From contig QCXZ01000064.1 in the NCBI GenBank assembly GCA_025024175.1, positions 5,704,001 through 5,768,000 of the forward strand: a DNA stretch of 64,000 nt, given 5' to 3'. This document shows, one piece after another, positions 1 to 11,383 of this stretch. The translations under genes and the position numbers were made by a program. Under the pieces are notes generated by a model. That model had not been told where the DNA came from. It did not search any database and saw only the letters and a program-made list of their open reading frames with translations. The stretch's first letter is position 1. Every line of letters begins with the position of its first letter. This stretch comes from Rhyzopertha dominica. Lineage: Eukaryota; Arthropoda; Insecta; Coleoptera; Bostrichidae.

Positions 1-189
1 TAACAAGAAAAGATTGAAATGTCGTTAGCTGTTTAGTAGAAGTTGTCGCAGGCGTATTTTAAAGGAAATGAGATGCAATTGTTTGATGCCCACTGGTATA
101 CAATTATAGGTATTACATGCCTGATATGCAAAGCTTTTCCTACATAGGCTAAGTCTAAACCTCAGAACAGAAATCAAATACTTAGGTCT

Positions 190-645
190 AACATTGACGT
201 TATGTACATCAATCCATAATGAAGTGTTCTCCGTAATATCTTATTTAGCCAACCAATAAGTCTCAAGTGAGAAATAGGCTATCCCCTGCGTACTCCCAAA
301 GATCAACCTAAGACAAGCATTCTGCACTACCTGTATTCTGTTGTTACTATCTGTATAATTAAGGCATGGGCCATATAAGCAACTAGCATAATTATAGTTT
401 GACAACACCAGAAATTCACATAGAGAGTCTAAGGAAGTTTAAGAATTTTCTTATAGCATAAATCCTTTTTAAATTAAGGTAACTTTTTTGAATACTAGAT
501 GTTACATGTTCGGCAAACTCGAGGTTACTATCTAACAGAAAGCCTAAATTCTTTGTACATTCTGTGAAGTTCAAAGCTCTACCATTGATTTTTATATCTA
601 AACCACTAATTACTTCATTCTTGATGTTAATTCCTGATCTAAGTT
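190..645 (-). pseudogene. Jockey-type LINE reverse transcriptase relic (C-terminal part)
   Basis: Reading the minus strand gives recognisable pieces of the C-terminal half of a jockey-clade reverse transcriptase: LDIKINGRALNF and CTKNLGFLLDSNLEF near 500-610, then YASCLYGPCLNYT and IQVVQNACLRLIFG near 305-395. The order matches intact family members, in which the 'NLGV..D..L.F..H' block precedes the 'VQ..C.RFIFG' block. Several frame breaks make it non-functional. A related plus-strand relic lies at 34419-35400 (YVDVYGPFLNYT, RVQVIQNACL). The 5' and 3' limits are not visible and the window starts inside or close to it. Confidence 0.6.
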
Positions 646-666
646 AGGTCAGGTCAGGTTAGGTCA
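646..666 (+). repeat. Short AGGTC/TTAGGTC tandem repeat
   Basis: Four AGGTC-type pentamer units stand in tandem, with TTAGGTC variants. A second run of AGGTC units occurs at about 43524-43545. Such runs are common in insect DNA as microsatellites; no function can be assigned. Confidence 0.6.
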
Positions 667-785
667 AGATTTAATACCTTAAGCTGTTTCTGTTTTTTTT
701 TTATTTTTAAGNGTGTAATTTTCTTTTTTTTTTATTATACATACAGTTACCCGTTTTTTGTTTTTTGTTTTATTTCTTATACCAG

Positions 786-2535
786 ATCGCTACAAACTAT
801 GGAACCAGCAGGATATTTAAGGTTCTGTTCGACCCACTTTTCTGTAATTAAAATGCATTTTCTGGAATTTTTTCAACTCGGTGTCGACTCTCGTTCCGAA
901 ATATGGTCGCAATTGAAAAGAATATTTTTCCTGATTTCAACAATGTATCACACTTGTACAATTTATTGCTTCTGAGTTGAAAAAAAGGTGTGATAACAAA
1001 CTTGGGTTTTGCAAAAAACTTCGGGATAAAACTACATTCGTTATCGCTAAGTAAGAACAAAAACTCCAGGTGTCTTCATTTTCCTCGTGACTGGTGATAA
1101 TNTTCATTCATTTTGTTATTTGAAATCGCNATGCCTCAGNTAACTGAACATGATCGCATCGAAAATTTGATGATCGTTGGTTANGGAGATAGAAGGTGGT
1201 TATTAGGAGGTAGTTGCACTCTACATGCAATTCATGAAGATCGTGAATCAATTGCCAGATCAACAGTTATTAAAACACTGCAACGTTTTGACGAAACCGA
1301 CGGTGTCTAAAATCGTCAAAAACCAGGACGTCCAAAGATTGCTATGAGTGGAAAGGTACCTTGAATGTCTTTTAGAGGTGCAAGAGAATGCAAGAAAATT
1401 TTGAAAAAAGAGAAGTTTCATCCATACAAAATTCACTTATTACAAGATTTGAGCGAAGATGATTTCGATCGTAGGATAGAATTTTGCGAAACTGCTATTA
1501 ACATGAAATATGAAGATAGAAACATTTTAAATTGGATTATGTTTTCTGATGAAGCGACTTTTTGCCTCAATGGTAATGTGAATAGACATAATTGCAGATA
1601 TTGGTCGGACACAAATCCACATTGAATGGAACAAGTCCACACACAACACCATCAGAAAGTGAATGTCTGCTGTGGTATTGTCAGTGAGCTCATTATTGGG
1701 CCCTTTTTCATCGATAGTAATTTGAACGCGGTCAAGTATTTACAGCTCTTCGCGAACACATTATACCAGAACTTATTCGCCTGTTTCCTAATCGTGAAAA
1801 TTCTGCGCGTCTTTCTGAACAGATATGGTTTCAGCAAGATGGTGCACCGCCCCATTTTGCAGTCAACGTTCGTGGATATTTGAATGCGATATTTCCATAC
1901 AGATGGATTGGTAGGCGCGGAGCGATAGGATGCCCAGCACGTTCCCCTGATCTGACGCCGCTTGATTTTTTCCTGTGGAGGTAGCTGAAAAATGGTATGT
2001 ATGTTGATCGGTCACATAATGCAGAATATTTAAAAGGACCAGTCAGGGCAGAAATTTAGAACTTTAACTCAAGGCTGCATTACTGCCAGGAAGTAAATGG
2101 GGAACATTTTTAGCATCTTTTGTAATGTAAATATGAAAAAAATACTGCATTTTCACGGAATTATGTTTTCTTTTTTACTTTTTGGGTACCCGATTTGCAA
2201 TAAATTGATCAAACTAGACGAAAATTATCACCAGTCAAGGAAAAATGGTAATACCTGGCTTTTTTTGTCAATTTTAGCGACAAAGAAAATAATTTTTGTT
2301 CTTTTCGTTCGTTGTCAGGCTCAATTATTGTATTTACACTTTGTTCAACTAGGAAGCAATAAATTGTACAAGTGTGAAACATTTTTGAAATTAGGAAAAA
2401 ATATCCTTTTCAATGATGTGCCTTTTGCCCCCCTTCCCATTTAAAAAATGCAACTTGCGCCCATAACTCGGAAACGAGAGCTGACACGGAGTTGAAAAAA
2501 ATTCCAGAAAATGCATTTTAATTACCCATAAAACC
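786..2535 (+). mobile_element. DD41D mariner-like transposon with long terminal inverted repeats (copy A)
   Basis: The stretch 842-1130 is the diverged reverse complement of 2205-2532, so the copy has terminal inverted repeats (TIRs) of roughly 290 bp. Both ends carry the block TAATTAAAATGCATTTTCTGG. The outer left end (786-841, with GGAACCAGCAGGAT) has no counterpart on the right, but it recurs inverted at 37536-37632, so the right end of this copy looks trimmed. The broken transposase lies between the TIRs. DD41D elements belong to the IS630/Tc1/mariner superfamily. Confidence 0.65.
1113..2060 (+). pseudogene. DD41D mariner-like transposase, broken
   Basis: Pieces in several frames form a transposase: an N-terminal helix-turn-helix part starting MPQ..EHDRIENLM (from about 1131), the GRPK linker, the first catalytic aspartate in MFSDEATF (about 1539-1560), the second in QQDGAPPHF (about 1834-1860) and the third in SPDLTPLDFF (about 1945-1972). 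Counting residues between the second and third aspartates gives 41, the DD41D spacing also seen in the other copies here. Stop codons follow the helix-turn-helix part and the NPH motif, and there is a frame break near 1740, so the copy is dead. It is closest in this window to the minus-strand copy at 50073-50830. Confidence 0.75.
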
Positions 2536-2540
2536 TAAAT

Positions 2541-3198
2541 CATTTTATTTTAACACTATATTTTATTAAGGTATGAAAAGAGCGGCAAAATGTAATATGC
2601 ACGCGGATTTTCTGGATTTTCTCAATCTAGTCCATTGTCATTCCAGAACATATCGCGATTAAAGTCGAGAATAGCGTCTTCTGTGATTTGAGCAANCATA
2701 ATTCGTAATAAAACATCTTAAAAATTGCACCTATCCTGCGAGACAAACTACTGAAGCGAGGTGACGTTGCTATACAGTCTGCGTCAACAGTTTTGAGCAA
2801 ATTCATTCGCGCTTATGTGTTTACATCCGTTTTGTTTGCAGACGGGCGAAATCAACAATCGCGCTTTCCTGCTCGTTGTTAACGACGTACGGCGAAAAAA
2901 ACTTGACACAAACATTTTGATGATGCATTGTCGATATGTCTGACTTGGCGAAGGACGTTCCGCTAGACACGACCTAGACATCGTCAGACCGCTTAGGCGC
3001 GCACTGTCTACACGTTTCGGACCGAAATATGCTAGGTGAAAAGTCAACTTCCTGGTGAAACGAACCGCCCTCGTTTGTATGGAAAATAAACGAAAAATGG
3101 GAAAATCGGAAACAATTTTTATTTACAAATTTGAGAAACTAGATAAATAAATAAGAATTTCATTTGTTTCTTGCCATTTTTTAGGCTTTTAGAATATA
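2541..3198. other. Unassigned stretch between two transposons
   Basis: No gene is recognised. The part 2770-3060 is more GC-rich than its surroundings, and its minus strand is open for 87 codons, but I recognise no family in any frame. It may be an older TE relic. Confidence 0.3.
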
Positions 3199-3892
3199 CC
3201 GGGTGAAACGGAAGGATCGCAGCGCATTCTGCACATCAAAATAATGAAAAAAACCTTGAATGTTCTTATCCGATCATTACTTATTTTCAAGTTACAGCGA
3301 AGCTTAAAAATATAAATGAATATCTAATCTTCTTTGAAAAAGTATGGATACAAGGTTTGTTTCCATAGTTGTACATAGTAAAGCATGCTTATCTAAGGCT
3401 TAAGTCTATTTGTAACTGTCAACGTCAATTGTATTTTTTTCTTAAAATGCCAAAAGTTTATTCTAATTTAGAGTATCCTAATATGGTTTTTGTTTATGGC
3501 TTCTGTAATGGCAATGCCCCAGCTGCTGTAGAGGAATATCGACGACGTGTTCCACGTGAGAGAGCTGCTGACAAAAACATATTTATTCAAGCTTTAAACA
3601 AATTTTGTGAGTGCTAAAAGTGCTAAAATAGTATCTGAAAAAGCTGATCCAAAAACTTTGGAAGAAGTGTAAAATATTTTGGATCTGGTAGAAGAAGATG
3701 CAACGACCAGCACCAGAAGAATCGCTACTCAATTGGACATTTCACAATGACGGGTAATACACACACACACACGAGCAAGGATTATACCCATATCATCTAC
3801 AAAAAGTACAGTTTCTACACCCGGAATATTATGCTAAACGTGTATAATTTTGTCGGTGGATAACTAACAATCGTCTAGTTGTATCGCGCATC

Positions 3893-5284
3893 TGGCGACA
3901 GAGAAAATAATTCCAACTATCGAGGGGTGTGTAATCAATCTGCAATGCCAAAGTTATTTGATAAAATTATACCAATCCAGATTGGATGGGTCCGTGAGAC
4001 GATTTATCATACCAGAGCACATGGCTTCTCAATGGGTCGTTCCACTGTTTCAAATCTGCTGGTTTACCAGAATTTGCAGAATGCATTCGACAAAAGATGT
4101 CAAGTGAATAGTGTGTATACTGATTTTTCGAAGGCGTTCGATAAGTTTGGCCATGCCTTGCTGAAAGCAAAACTCTCAGCAATAGGGTTTGGGGACGGTT
4201 GGCTAGCTTCCTGGAGGGTAGAACACAATATGTAAAGTTAAATCAATATGTTTCTAGGGGTATAGATGTGACCTCTGGAGTGCCACAGGGGTCTCATTGT
4301 GGTCCAATTTTGTTTGACTTCTTTGCGAATTATTTGCATACCGTGGTGAAGTACTGTAATTTCTTAATGTTTGCGGATGATATACAAATTTTAATGGCAT
4401 GCAATTCTGTAATTCTTCAGTGTAGACTTCAGGATGATCTTACTAGTTTTCTTGAATGGACCAGCACTAATGGCCTGGTTCTGAATACAGATAAATGTTA
4501 TTTGATTACGTTCTCAAGACTTTTATCTAATATATTATTTGAGTATTCTGTTAATGGTGCATTGGTTGGTAGAGTTAAGGTCATGAGGGACATTGGTGTT
4601 TATTTTGATAGCAAGTTGACTTTTAAGACACATTTAATGAAAATATGTTCAACGGGATATAGAAATCTTGGTTTCGTCATTATTAATTCAGCTGATTTCT
4701 CGATAGGATCTTTTAGGACGCTCTTCTGTTCACTGATTCGTTCTGGCCTTGAATATGCTAGTGTGGTTTGGTCTCCATATTCTGATTGTGATATTGATGC
4801 GCTGGAGCAGGTGCAGAGGAGATTCTTGAGACAATGTGGCTTCAGGCTCTCGATCGCGCGTCAAACATTTCATTATCCAGCTGTGATGAATATTTTAAAC
4901 ATCCAGTTACTAACGCATAGAAGATTTGTTGCTGGGATTTCTTTTCTGTGCAGATTGATTATTGGTGCTGTTGACTGTCCAGAACTACTGTTTTGTATCG
5001 ACTTCTCCACTTATCACAGGTCACGCTCATTTCATTTGTTTCGTATTGGACATCACTCCACGAACTACTCTTTTTTTGCTCCTTTGTTCCGCTTACCACG
5101 TGATTACAATTCTGTAGCGCACTTAATAGATCCCTTCCATCAGTCCCTTTTTGGTATCAGGAGGCAACTTGTACCTCGCATGTAACTTGCACATGTAGTT
5201 TTTTCTTTTTTATTTGTTGGTTTCTTTGATGTTCAGTTGGGATTGGAATTAGAATGTATGGTTAACCGTTAATAAACTACTTAC
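3893..5284 (+). mobile_element. 5'-truncated jockey-clade LINE nested in DD41D copy B
   Basis: The insert begins inside a reverse transcriptase (NNSNYRG, the region before SMGRSTVSNL) and has no endonuclease domain, so it is 5'-truncated. Motifs in order are TDFSKAFDKFGHALL, SGVPQGSHCGPILF, the catalytic box MFADDIQIL (about 4366-4392), NGLVLNTDKC, DIGVYFDSKLTF and the C-terminal LEQVQRRFLRQC. The main frame is open from 4199 to 5185. The segment 3879-4235 is in another frame, so a small deletion occurred near 4200. The 3' end is AATAAAC followed by (TTAC)n. The empty site is preserved in the sister transposon near 33710-33730, which fixes the borders to within a few bases. Confidence 0.85.
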
Positions 5285-5759
5285 TTACTTACTTTTTACT
5301 GATGAAGCAACTTTTACCCGTAACCGCATTAATAATACGCAGAACTCTCTCGTATGGTCTGACGAAAATCCCCATGCAATAGTCGAAAACAATTTTCAGC
5401 ACAGGTTTTCAGTAAATGTGTGGTGTGGTATGATTGCTGGGTATTGGACTGGCCCTTTTATCATGGAGAATCGCCTCACAGGGGACCACTACCTTATTTT
5501 TTTAATAAATGAGTTACCAGGATTGCTAGAGAATGTCCCTGTAAACGGAAGAAGGCGAATGTACTATGAGCATGATGGAGCCCCTGCACATTTCGCTCGT
5601 GTGGTCAAGCAACGTTGCGATGAAATGTTTTCAGAGCGTTGGATTGGTCACGGAGGTCCAATTAAATGCCCTCCAAGAAATCCAGATCTAACACCACTAG
5701 ATTTTTGTTTGTGGGGTTAGTTTAAAACAGAAGTTTACAAAGTTAAAGTGAATATCTAT
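5285..5759 (+). pseudogene. DD41D transposase, catalytic C-terminal half
   Basis: One nearly open frame carries TDEATF (first Asp), SVNVWCGMIAG, EHDGAPAHF (second Asp) and NPDLTPLDF (third Asp). The last two aspartates are 41 residues apart. The frame ends in a stop right after LWG where a tryptophan or glycine codon is expected, and the N-terminal half is 1.4 kb upstream beyond the inserted LINE. It is therefore a pseudogene, though the catalytic core is well preserved, pointing to fairly recent activity. Confidence 0.8.
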
Positions 5760-6400
5760 ACCTCAGAGGTCAACTGTGTGATGTCACAAATTTTCAATTT
5801 TCAAGTTTTTGGTGTATGTGACGTAACTTCTCGTCTACTTTCCAGAGGTAAAGTATATTACGTGTAAAACTAGATGAAACCTGTTTTGTGGAATTGTAAA
5901 ACAGAACTAAGTCACAAGCAAAGTCAGAGGTAAACTGTAACAAGTGACTTAGTATTGTTGACCTCCGGTTAAAGGCAAGTATTAAGCCTACTCGGTATTA
6001 TGTGCCTTTAATGTGCTGATCTGCCATTTCAAAAATAATAAAAGGTGAAAAGGTTTTGTGTGAAACAGAATATGAAGGATGAATTCTTGTTCTCGTTCTG
6101 AGGAAACCTCAGAAACTCCAAGTTCAACAACTTATCATCAAATTCAGACAATTTTTCTGATGGTAAGTAAAGTATTCTCTAGATACCTAGTACACTGTAG
6201 TACTAGTACATGTAGTACGCATTTAACAATATTTCAGTTAAAAACATTTTTTTAAGTTTCTGAAAAATGCGGGTTTGCTGAGGTTTATCAGATTAAAGTA
6301 AGTAACTGAAGGAGGTACGAATTCTATAATACTCGAAGATATTAGCTGCAATTTCGTCTCTATTAATTCGGAACTTGCAGAACATTACAATGAAAGACTT
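5760..6400. other. Unassigned stretch
   Basis: No coding frame, RNA gene or terminal repeat is recognised. The sequence changes character abruptly at 5760, where resemblance to the DD41D family ends, so a deletion or insertion border lies here. Confidence 0.3.
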
Positions 6401-8100
6401 TTTTAATCCCGAAATGGATGAGTGAGACATAATAGTTGAAGCTAGTGATTTATTATTATTGTAGAATGATCAAAGGAGGCTTCAAAAAGTGTTAATGAAA
6501 AGTTATACTCTCAAGGATTAATTAATTAATTAATTAACAGTGATGATTCCGTGTTGGACCTGGGCTATCAGGACGAAGAAGATGATGAAGAAGAAGCGAT
6601 TCCTGAAAATACCAAAGAAGACAACACATAATAATTCAGTTGAAGAACATGAAAAGACAACTATTGTTAGAAGGCCAAAACGCATAAGAAATGAGAGAAA
6701 AGAAAAGCGTGCTGCTGGAAAGGAGTGCATTTCTAAGAGAAAGAAGATTGTAAAAGCCCGACAGCTAGGCAAAGTTTGTAAAGAAACATGTAAACTGAAA
6801 AGTTTTCAAACAATTCAAGAAGGCATAAGGATCAAAATTTTTTCGCAATTCTGGTCGTCAGAAAATATACTAAAAACGTCAGTTCGTAATATCTAGTATC
6901 ATTGTAGCACCAATAAAGAGAGATAAAGATAAAACAGGTAACAGAAAGAATAAAAGACAAGTAACTTATCACTATTCATTTATTATTCAAGGTCAACGTA
7001 TTGAAGTATGCAAGGTATTTTATTACCTGCAAACCTTGTATAACTTCCAGACATTTGTAACAATCGCTTTATCATAAAGGGAATGTAGTGGCCTTGTGTC
7101 TAAAGACCAAAGAGGAAATCCCCCCCTCCCCCAAAAAAATCTTCAGATGATGATGAAATGCAGTAAGAAATCATATTTTGAGATTCCCTGTGATAGAATC
7201 ACATTACAGCCGTGGGCGTATTTTGGAAATCACTTAAATTTGTCCCGAATGTATTCTCTTTATAAAGAAGATTGCCTTTTACGTAGAATCCCTCTAAAAA
7301 TACAGCCAATGAGTGGTGGTACTCAGATATTTTAATACCGAATTTAATTATTCTTTCAAATCACCTGATAATGACATTCGTGATGAATGCAAGAAATGCG
7401 AGAAGAAAATGGTTATAATGTTAGATTTGGAGAAATGCCTGCCAACACTGCTATTGACAAAAGTTTTTATTCTTTAAAACTTTGGACACTCATTTATTCT
7501 ATTAAAGACCCAACCCAACATTTAAAAAGACAACCTGCTGCATGTGGAACGAGAGTATAGCTGGTAGAAGTGCCAACGAAATGGCATCATGTCTAATGAG
7601 TAGAAGAACTATCAATATGGTCAGATAACTTGCTCATATCAAAACAGGATGGCTTATTTTTACGTTATAAAATTAATTCTCAGCCTTAAAATAATAAATC
7701 ACAAGTTATTTACTAAGAGGTCACAAACACTTGCAAGTAAACAGCGATCACTCCTTGATTGAGGAAAAAAAGAAAAAATTTCCACAATTTCAGGTCATCA
7801 CACCATGGCACTGGCAACAAATGGTTAGAGTTGCTCGTTTTAAGTATAGATAACAGATTGAAAAAATTTTAAGTCCCTTTTTAAGGACCCCACTGTGAGG
7901 TAGCAAAGAAAAAAATGAACTTTTGTTAGGTGTCACGATCTTGCTGTCACCACAAGATGTCAGAGCGTTTGTGTGGTTTGTTGTTAAAAAATATCAAATC
8001 AGAATTTGTCAAAGCATATAACTCAGAAACAAATGAACTTCTTATTATATGCAGCTCTATACGGNTGTGAGCATCTTCGTCGCNCTAATACTGACGTTNG
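6400..8100 (+). pseudogene. Degenerate copy of an insect multicopy transposase-like gene (class unknown)
   Basis: From 6540 a basic, lysine- and arginine-rich head is followed by a cysteine-bearing segment (KARQLGKVCKETCKLK, about 6751-6798). Further blocks in changing frames are TYHYSFIIQGQRIEVCK (about 6966-7010), LNLSRMYSLYKEDC (about 7233-7275), the DLEKCLP block (about 7424) and WNESIAGRSANEMASCLM (about 7541-7600). I know this block order from a gene family repeated in aphid and beetle genomes, in which a basic N-terminal region precedes a DDE-like core. I cannot name its transposon superfamily. Many stops and frame changes make this copy dead. Confidence 0.55.
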
Positions 8101-9379
8101 GTTTATTAACAGATTCATTTAGATAAAAGACATTTGTCGCTAAAATAAAGGTATATTATAAGATTTAGATTTCGAATTAATGTCGTTGGGCAACTTCATG
8201 TAAAGAATTTCTACGATTGACAGTAAAAACTCAAAAAAGACATAGGTGACTTCCTGGTGAGGTACTACGAAGAGGGTGGTGCTATTCAACATATTGTATA
8301 GTTGTATCCCCTACAAGTGGACTCGGTACAACAAATTTCAAAGGTTTACTAAAAAGTGTCACCCTGTAGATAAAAAATTGCTCCATATTAGATAACAGTC
8401 AATCACAAGCATTCAATACAAGATTAGAGGTTATTTATTACAATCAACTACTATTGCTGTTTTAAGCAAATATTTTTATTAATAAAAAAACTGACATAGT
8501 TAAGCTAAATGGTTACAAACAACACCTTCATTTAGAGTGCAAAGTAGTGAATTAAATATGATAAATATAAATTATCATATTTATTTTTTTATTTATTTAT
8601 TTTTTATTCTTTTAATTAAAAAACTAAAGAAAGGCAATCAAAATCTGTTCATCTCAAAAGAATAGAACAGGGTCGCGAAAATGGGACACCCTCTACAATA
8701 TAATTATATATTTTTTTAAATTTTAACCAAAAAATGTTAAAATAAATTTGACGAGAAATGTTAAGTTAAGCATTAGCGCGATATTCTTAGATATATTATG
8801 TACAACTTTGAGTTCAAAACCATGTAACCATTATTATATCGTAAATGAGTAAGTAGGTAGCGTACTAGAAATTAAGAAAGATTTTTTTTCTTGTGGAACT
8901 CAAGAGAGAAATTGCATTGCGAATTGTAAATTCAAATGCAGCCTAAAAATTTTTGCAAATCACAGCCCCAGTAAAAATAACGGACGTGGACAAATTTCTA
9001 CAGTATAGTTTTCATTCTCCTTGAAAATGACAGTTTGGTCGAAAGCATGGTTAAGGGTTACCTGGTAAAAGACGTGAAGCAAAGCAAAATCAAACAATCA
9101 GATATAAAGATAAAAAATTAAAAACATTAAGGATTACAAACCGGCCTTTCGAAAATCTCCAAAAATAATCCCCTATAGCCATACCACCATAAATTTTTAA
9201 AGTGCCAAAATTATTATTCCAAATCATGACGAGAAATTACTAAATTACTACTATCATGGACTTTAAAAACAGCACGATTTAGGAGAGACAATTTCTTGGG
9301 ATCGCAGCAAAACTCTTTCTGGGTTCGTGGCAAATCTTCTAAACCAGGTAATAATGGCATAAGAAAGCAATATAAATTA
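8101..9379. other. Unassigned AT-rich stretch
   Basis: No gene or complete element is recognised. CACCCTGTAGA near 8360 and ACACCCTCTACA near 8686 resemble the outer ends of mariner-type transposons, but they face the same way and no inverted partner is visible. Confidence 0.3.
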
Positions 9380-9540
9380 ATCCTTCTTTAAGGAAATTAT
9401 GCTTAAAGTGAATTCCACTATATTCTTTAATTGTAAAGCGCTTTCGGCTAACAAGTAGCCATCGTCAGTACAATCAAAAGAAAAAAAAACTTTTGCAAAC
9501 AGTTTGACAATATAAAAAACAATTAGAGAAGTATGGATCA
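9380..9540 (-). mobile_element. Penelope-like element terminal relic with hammerhead-like motif
   Basis: The motif AAAGCGCTTTCGGCTAAC...GTAGCCATCGTCAG matches the ends of the PLEs at 22850-23590 and 26150-26390 in this window. All three are on the minus strand and all lie 3' of coding sequence, or where coding sequence would be. No reverse transcriptase or endonuclease coding remains here. Confidence 0.55.
9430..9474 (-). ncRNA. Hammerhead-like ribozyme fold
   Basis: On the minus strand, 9474 to 9430 reads AUUGUA, CUGACGA, one extra U, a GGCUA/UAGCC hairpin, GAAA, the palindrome-like AGCGCU, a U and then UACAAU. The outer arms AUUGUA and UACAAU pair perfectly as stem I. CUGANGA and GAAA are the conserved hammerhead core, and stem III would be a very short AGC/GCU. 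PLEs are known to carry hammerhead motifs in their terminal repeats. The extra base between CUGACGA and stem II is off the textbook core, so activity is uncertain. Confidence 0.5.
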
Positions 9541-10385
9541 ATTTTCAATTTTACTTCCACATCCAACGGATGCGAAGTATTGTATCGAGAAAAAAAAATT
9601 CAAAAATTTTTATTTGCTCATTCGCTTTAAAATGGTCGAAAACGCAAAAAAAAACAAAATTTGAGCAAAAAAATTTCTTGTCTGTCTGTGTATCCGCGTG
9701 TCTGTATCTGTGTCTATGGTTTTGTTTGTGGACACGATAACTTTCGAAAGACTTAATACGTGAACTTGAAATTTGGCAAACGTATAAATCTCAACTACCC
9801 AAAGCGACCTATTGTTTGTGGGGTAAGTAGGATATCGGTGAGGGGGCGAAATTGGTGGGTAACTACCCTTTTTGCAAATTTTTATTTCTTTTTTTTTTCG
9901 TTTTAGTATGTGATTGATTAGTAGTATAACTGCGAGTATTATTCGTTCATATAAATTTTCCGTGCAGCAAACTGTTTAGAAGATATTAGTAAAAAAGCGT
10001 CACTTAAAGAAAACTGTTTTTCCTAAATATCTCCGAATATACTTAATATACCATCAGATAGGAAACAAAATTTCTCACAAAAAATGTCTTAAAAAAATTA
10101 TTCAAAATTTTGACATTTTCGAAATATTTCCAAAAAACCTATTTTCGACCCTGCTCGTACGATTTTTTTTAAATTTTACTATTATGTAGAAAATCAAATT
10201 TCTGTACAGAGCACTCTTGTAGTTTTTTTGTTAAATTAATAATTTTCCAGTTATTTGGAAAAAAACGATTTTAAAATTTATATATTTTTGCTAATATCAC
10301 GAGGACTGTTTGTCTTAGAAAAAATGTGCAGAGAGAAAAAATGCTCAAAACATGACTGACAATTGGATGTGGAAGTATTGATTCA
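9540..10385. mobile_element. Putative non-autonomous transposon with short inverted ends
   Basis: TACTTCCACATCCAA at 9552-9566 reappears as its reverse complement at about 10363-10377. The 0.8 kb between has no coding capacity. It is rich in A and T runs and includes a TCTGTCTGTGT stretch (9680-9715). No target-site duplication could be fixed. Confidence 0.4.
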
Positions 10386-11383
10386 ATTTGCAGCGGTTTT
10401 AAAACAATATTAATTTGTTCGGTTAGTATAGTGTTATACTACTAAAAATAATTTTCTAAGGTACAAAATTCTCCTAGATCGTTTCATTTTCAAACATCTC
10501 GAAGTCCACGGCTGTTTTTTGAAAGGGTTCAAGTTACATTTCTCCATTTAGCAAGGAAATAGGAAAACGCCGTTTACTACTAACTCCCTAAATAATAACT
10601 CAAAAGAAATTAATTTTAAATCACGCATTTGACATTTTAAACATCAAATAAGAATACTCAGTTTTCTTCTCTTCGTCAGAACAAAAATGTTGCTAACGGC
10701 GTATTGAGAAAGATACAGATACTTTGCAGATACGATGATATCTATGTTATACAGCCAGTCCACATGAGGTCTTCGAATGTATTAATATTACATCATCCTA
10801 AAACCATGAAAACAGTTTGCAATTCATATTTAACTGATTAACGAAAGATAAATGTTTCTTACGTATGCTCAAAATCAGTTTCTTTCTTAGAACTATACAA
10901 AAAATACGATACTCTATACTTTATTTGATGGAAGCTGTTTTTTACCATGTACAAGGAGGCATTGCAGGAGTTTGTCTTTTTATGCTAGTAAGTTTCAATT
11001 CCAAATTTCAAAAGTTCTTCATGTTTCTCGGGCTGCACAAAGAAATCATAAATGGAACTAGAGATTATCAGTTAGAAGATATAATATTATGTGTTGTTAA
11101 TGACCATAATGCACTCAAGAGTAAGGCAATGAATAATTTCTCCACGAAAACAATCGAATACTGTATATTCTTATCGTGACATTGGTCAGAAAACTGACCA
11201 ATGTCGCATTTAAATTTATTTCAACTGAAGGGAATCTTGGGGTCCCTTAAGACGTTGATGAGCAGGGCCACATCAACAAAGCAAGAGACGACCAAAAATC
11301 GAGTCCTGCTGCAAGGTCCAGGACTGGGCAACAGCAAAAATATCAGCCAAAGGGAAACAGACAAAAACAACAAGCAACACTGA
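10386..11383. other. Unassigned stretch with one unrecognised open frame
   Basis: A plus-strand frame at 10865-11179 is open for 104 codons and contains a hydrophobic stretch (GGIAGVCLFMLVSF). A chemoreceptor-like fragment is imaginable, but I see no diagnostic motif and AT-rich DNA gives such frames by chance. Nothing else is recognised. Confidence 0.2.

Larger units (their letters stand above)
3199..5759 (+). mobile_element. DD41D transposon split by a LINE insertion (copy B)
   Basis: The left end starts after a TA dinucleotide with CCGGGTGAAACGGAAGG, the same terminus as the complete copy at 32999-34418. The N-terminal domain is read from 3447 (MPKVYSNLEY, then MVFVYGFCNGNA and EYRRRVPRE, a DUF4817-like helix-turn-helix head). 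Coding resemblance stops near 3893 at the point matching ...VVSRI and resumes at 5285 with LFTDEATFTR. Between them sits a LINE. After the third catalytic motif (NPDLTPLDFCLWG, ending near 5717) similarity to the sister copy continues to about 5759 and is then lost, so the right terminus is missing. Confidence 0.8.

Noticed and set aside
10865..11179. A chemosensory receptor gene fragment
   Set aside because: One hydrophobic stretch and no diagnostic motif. Frames of this length occur by chance here.
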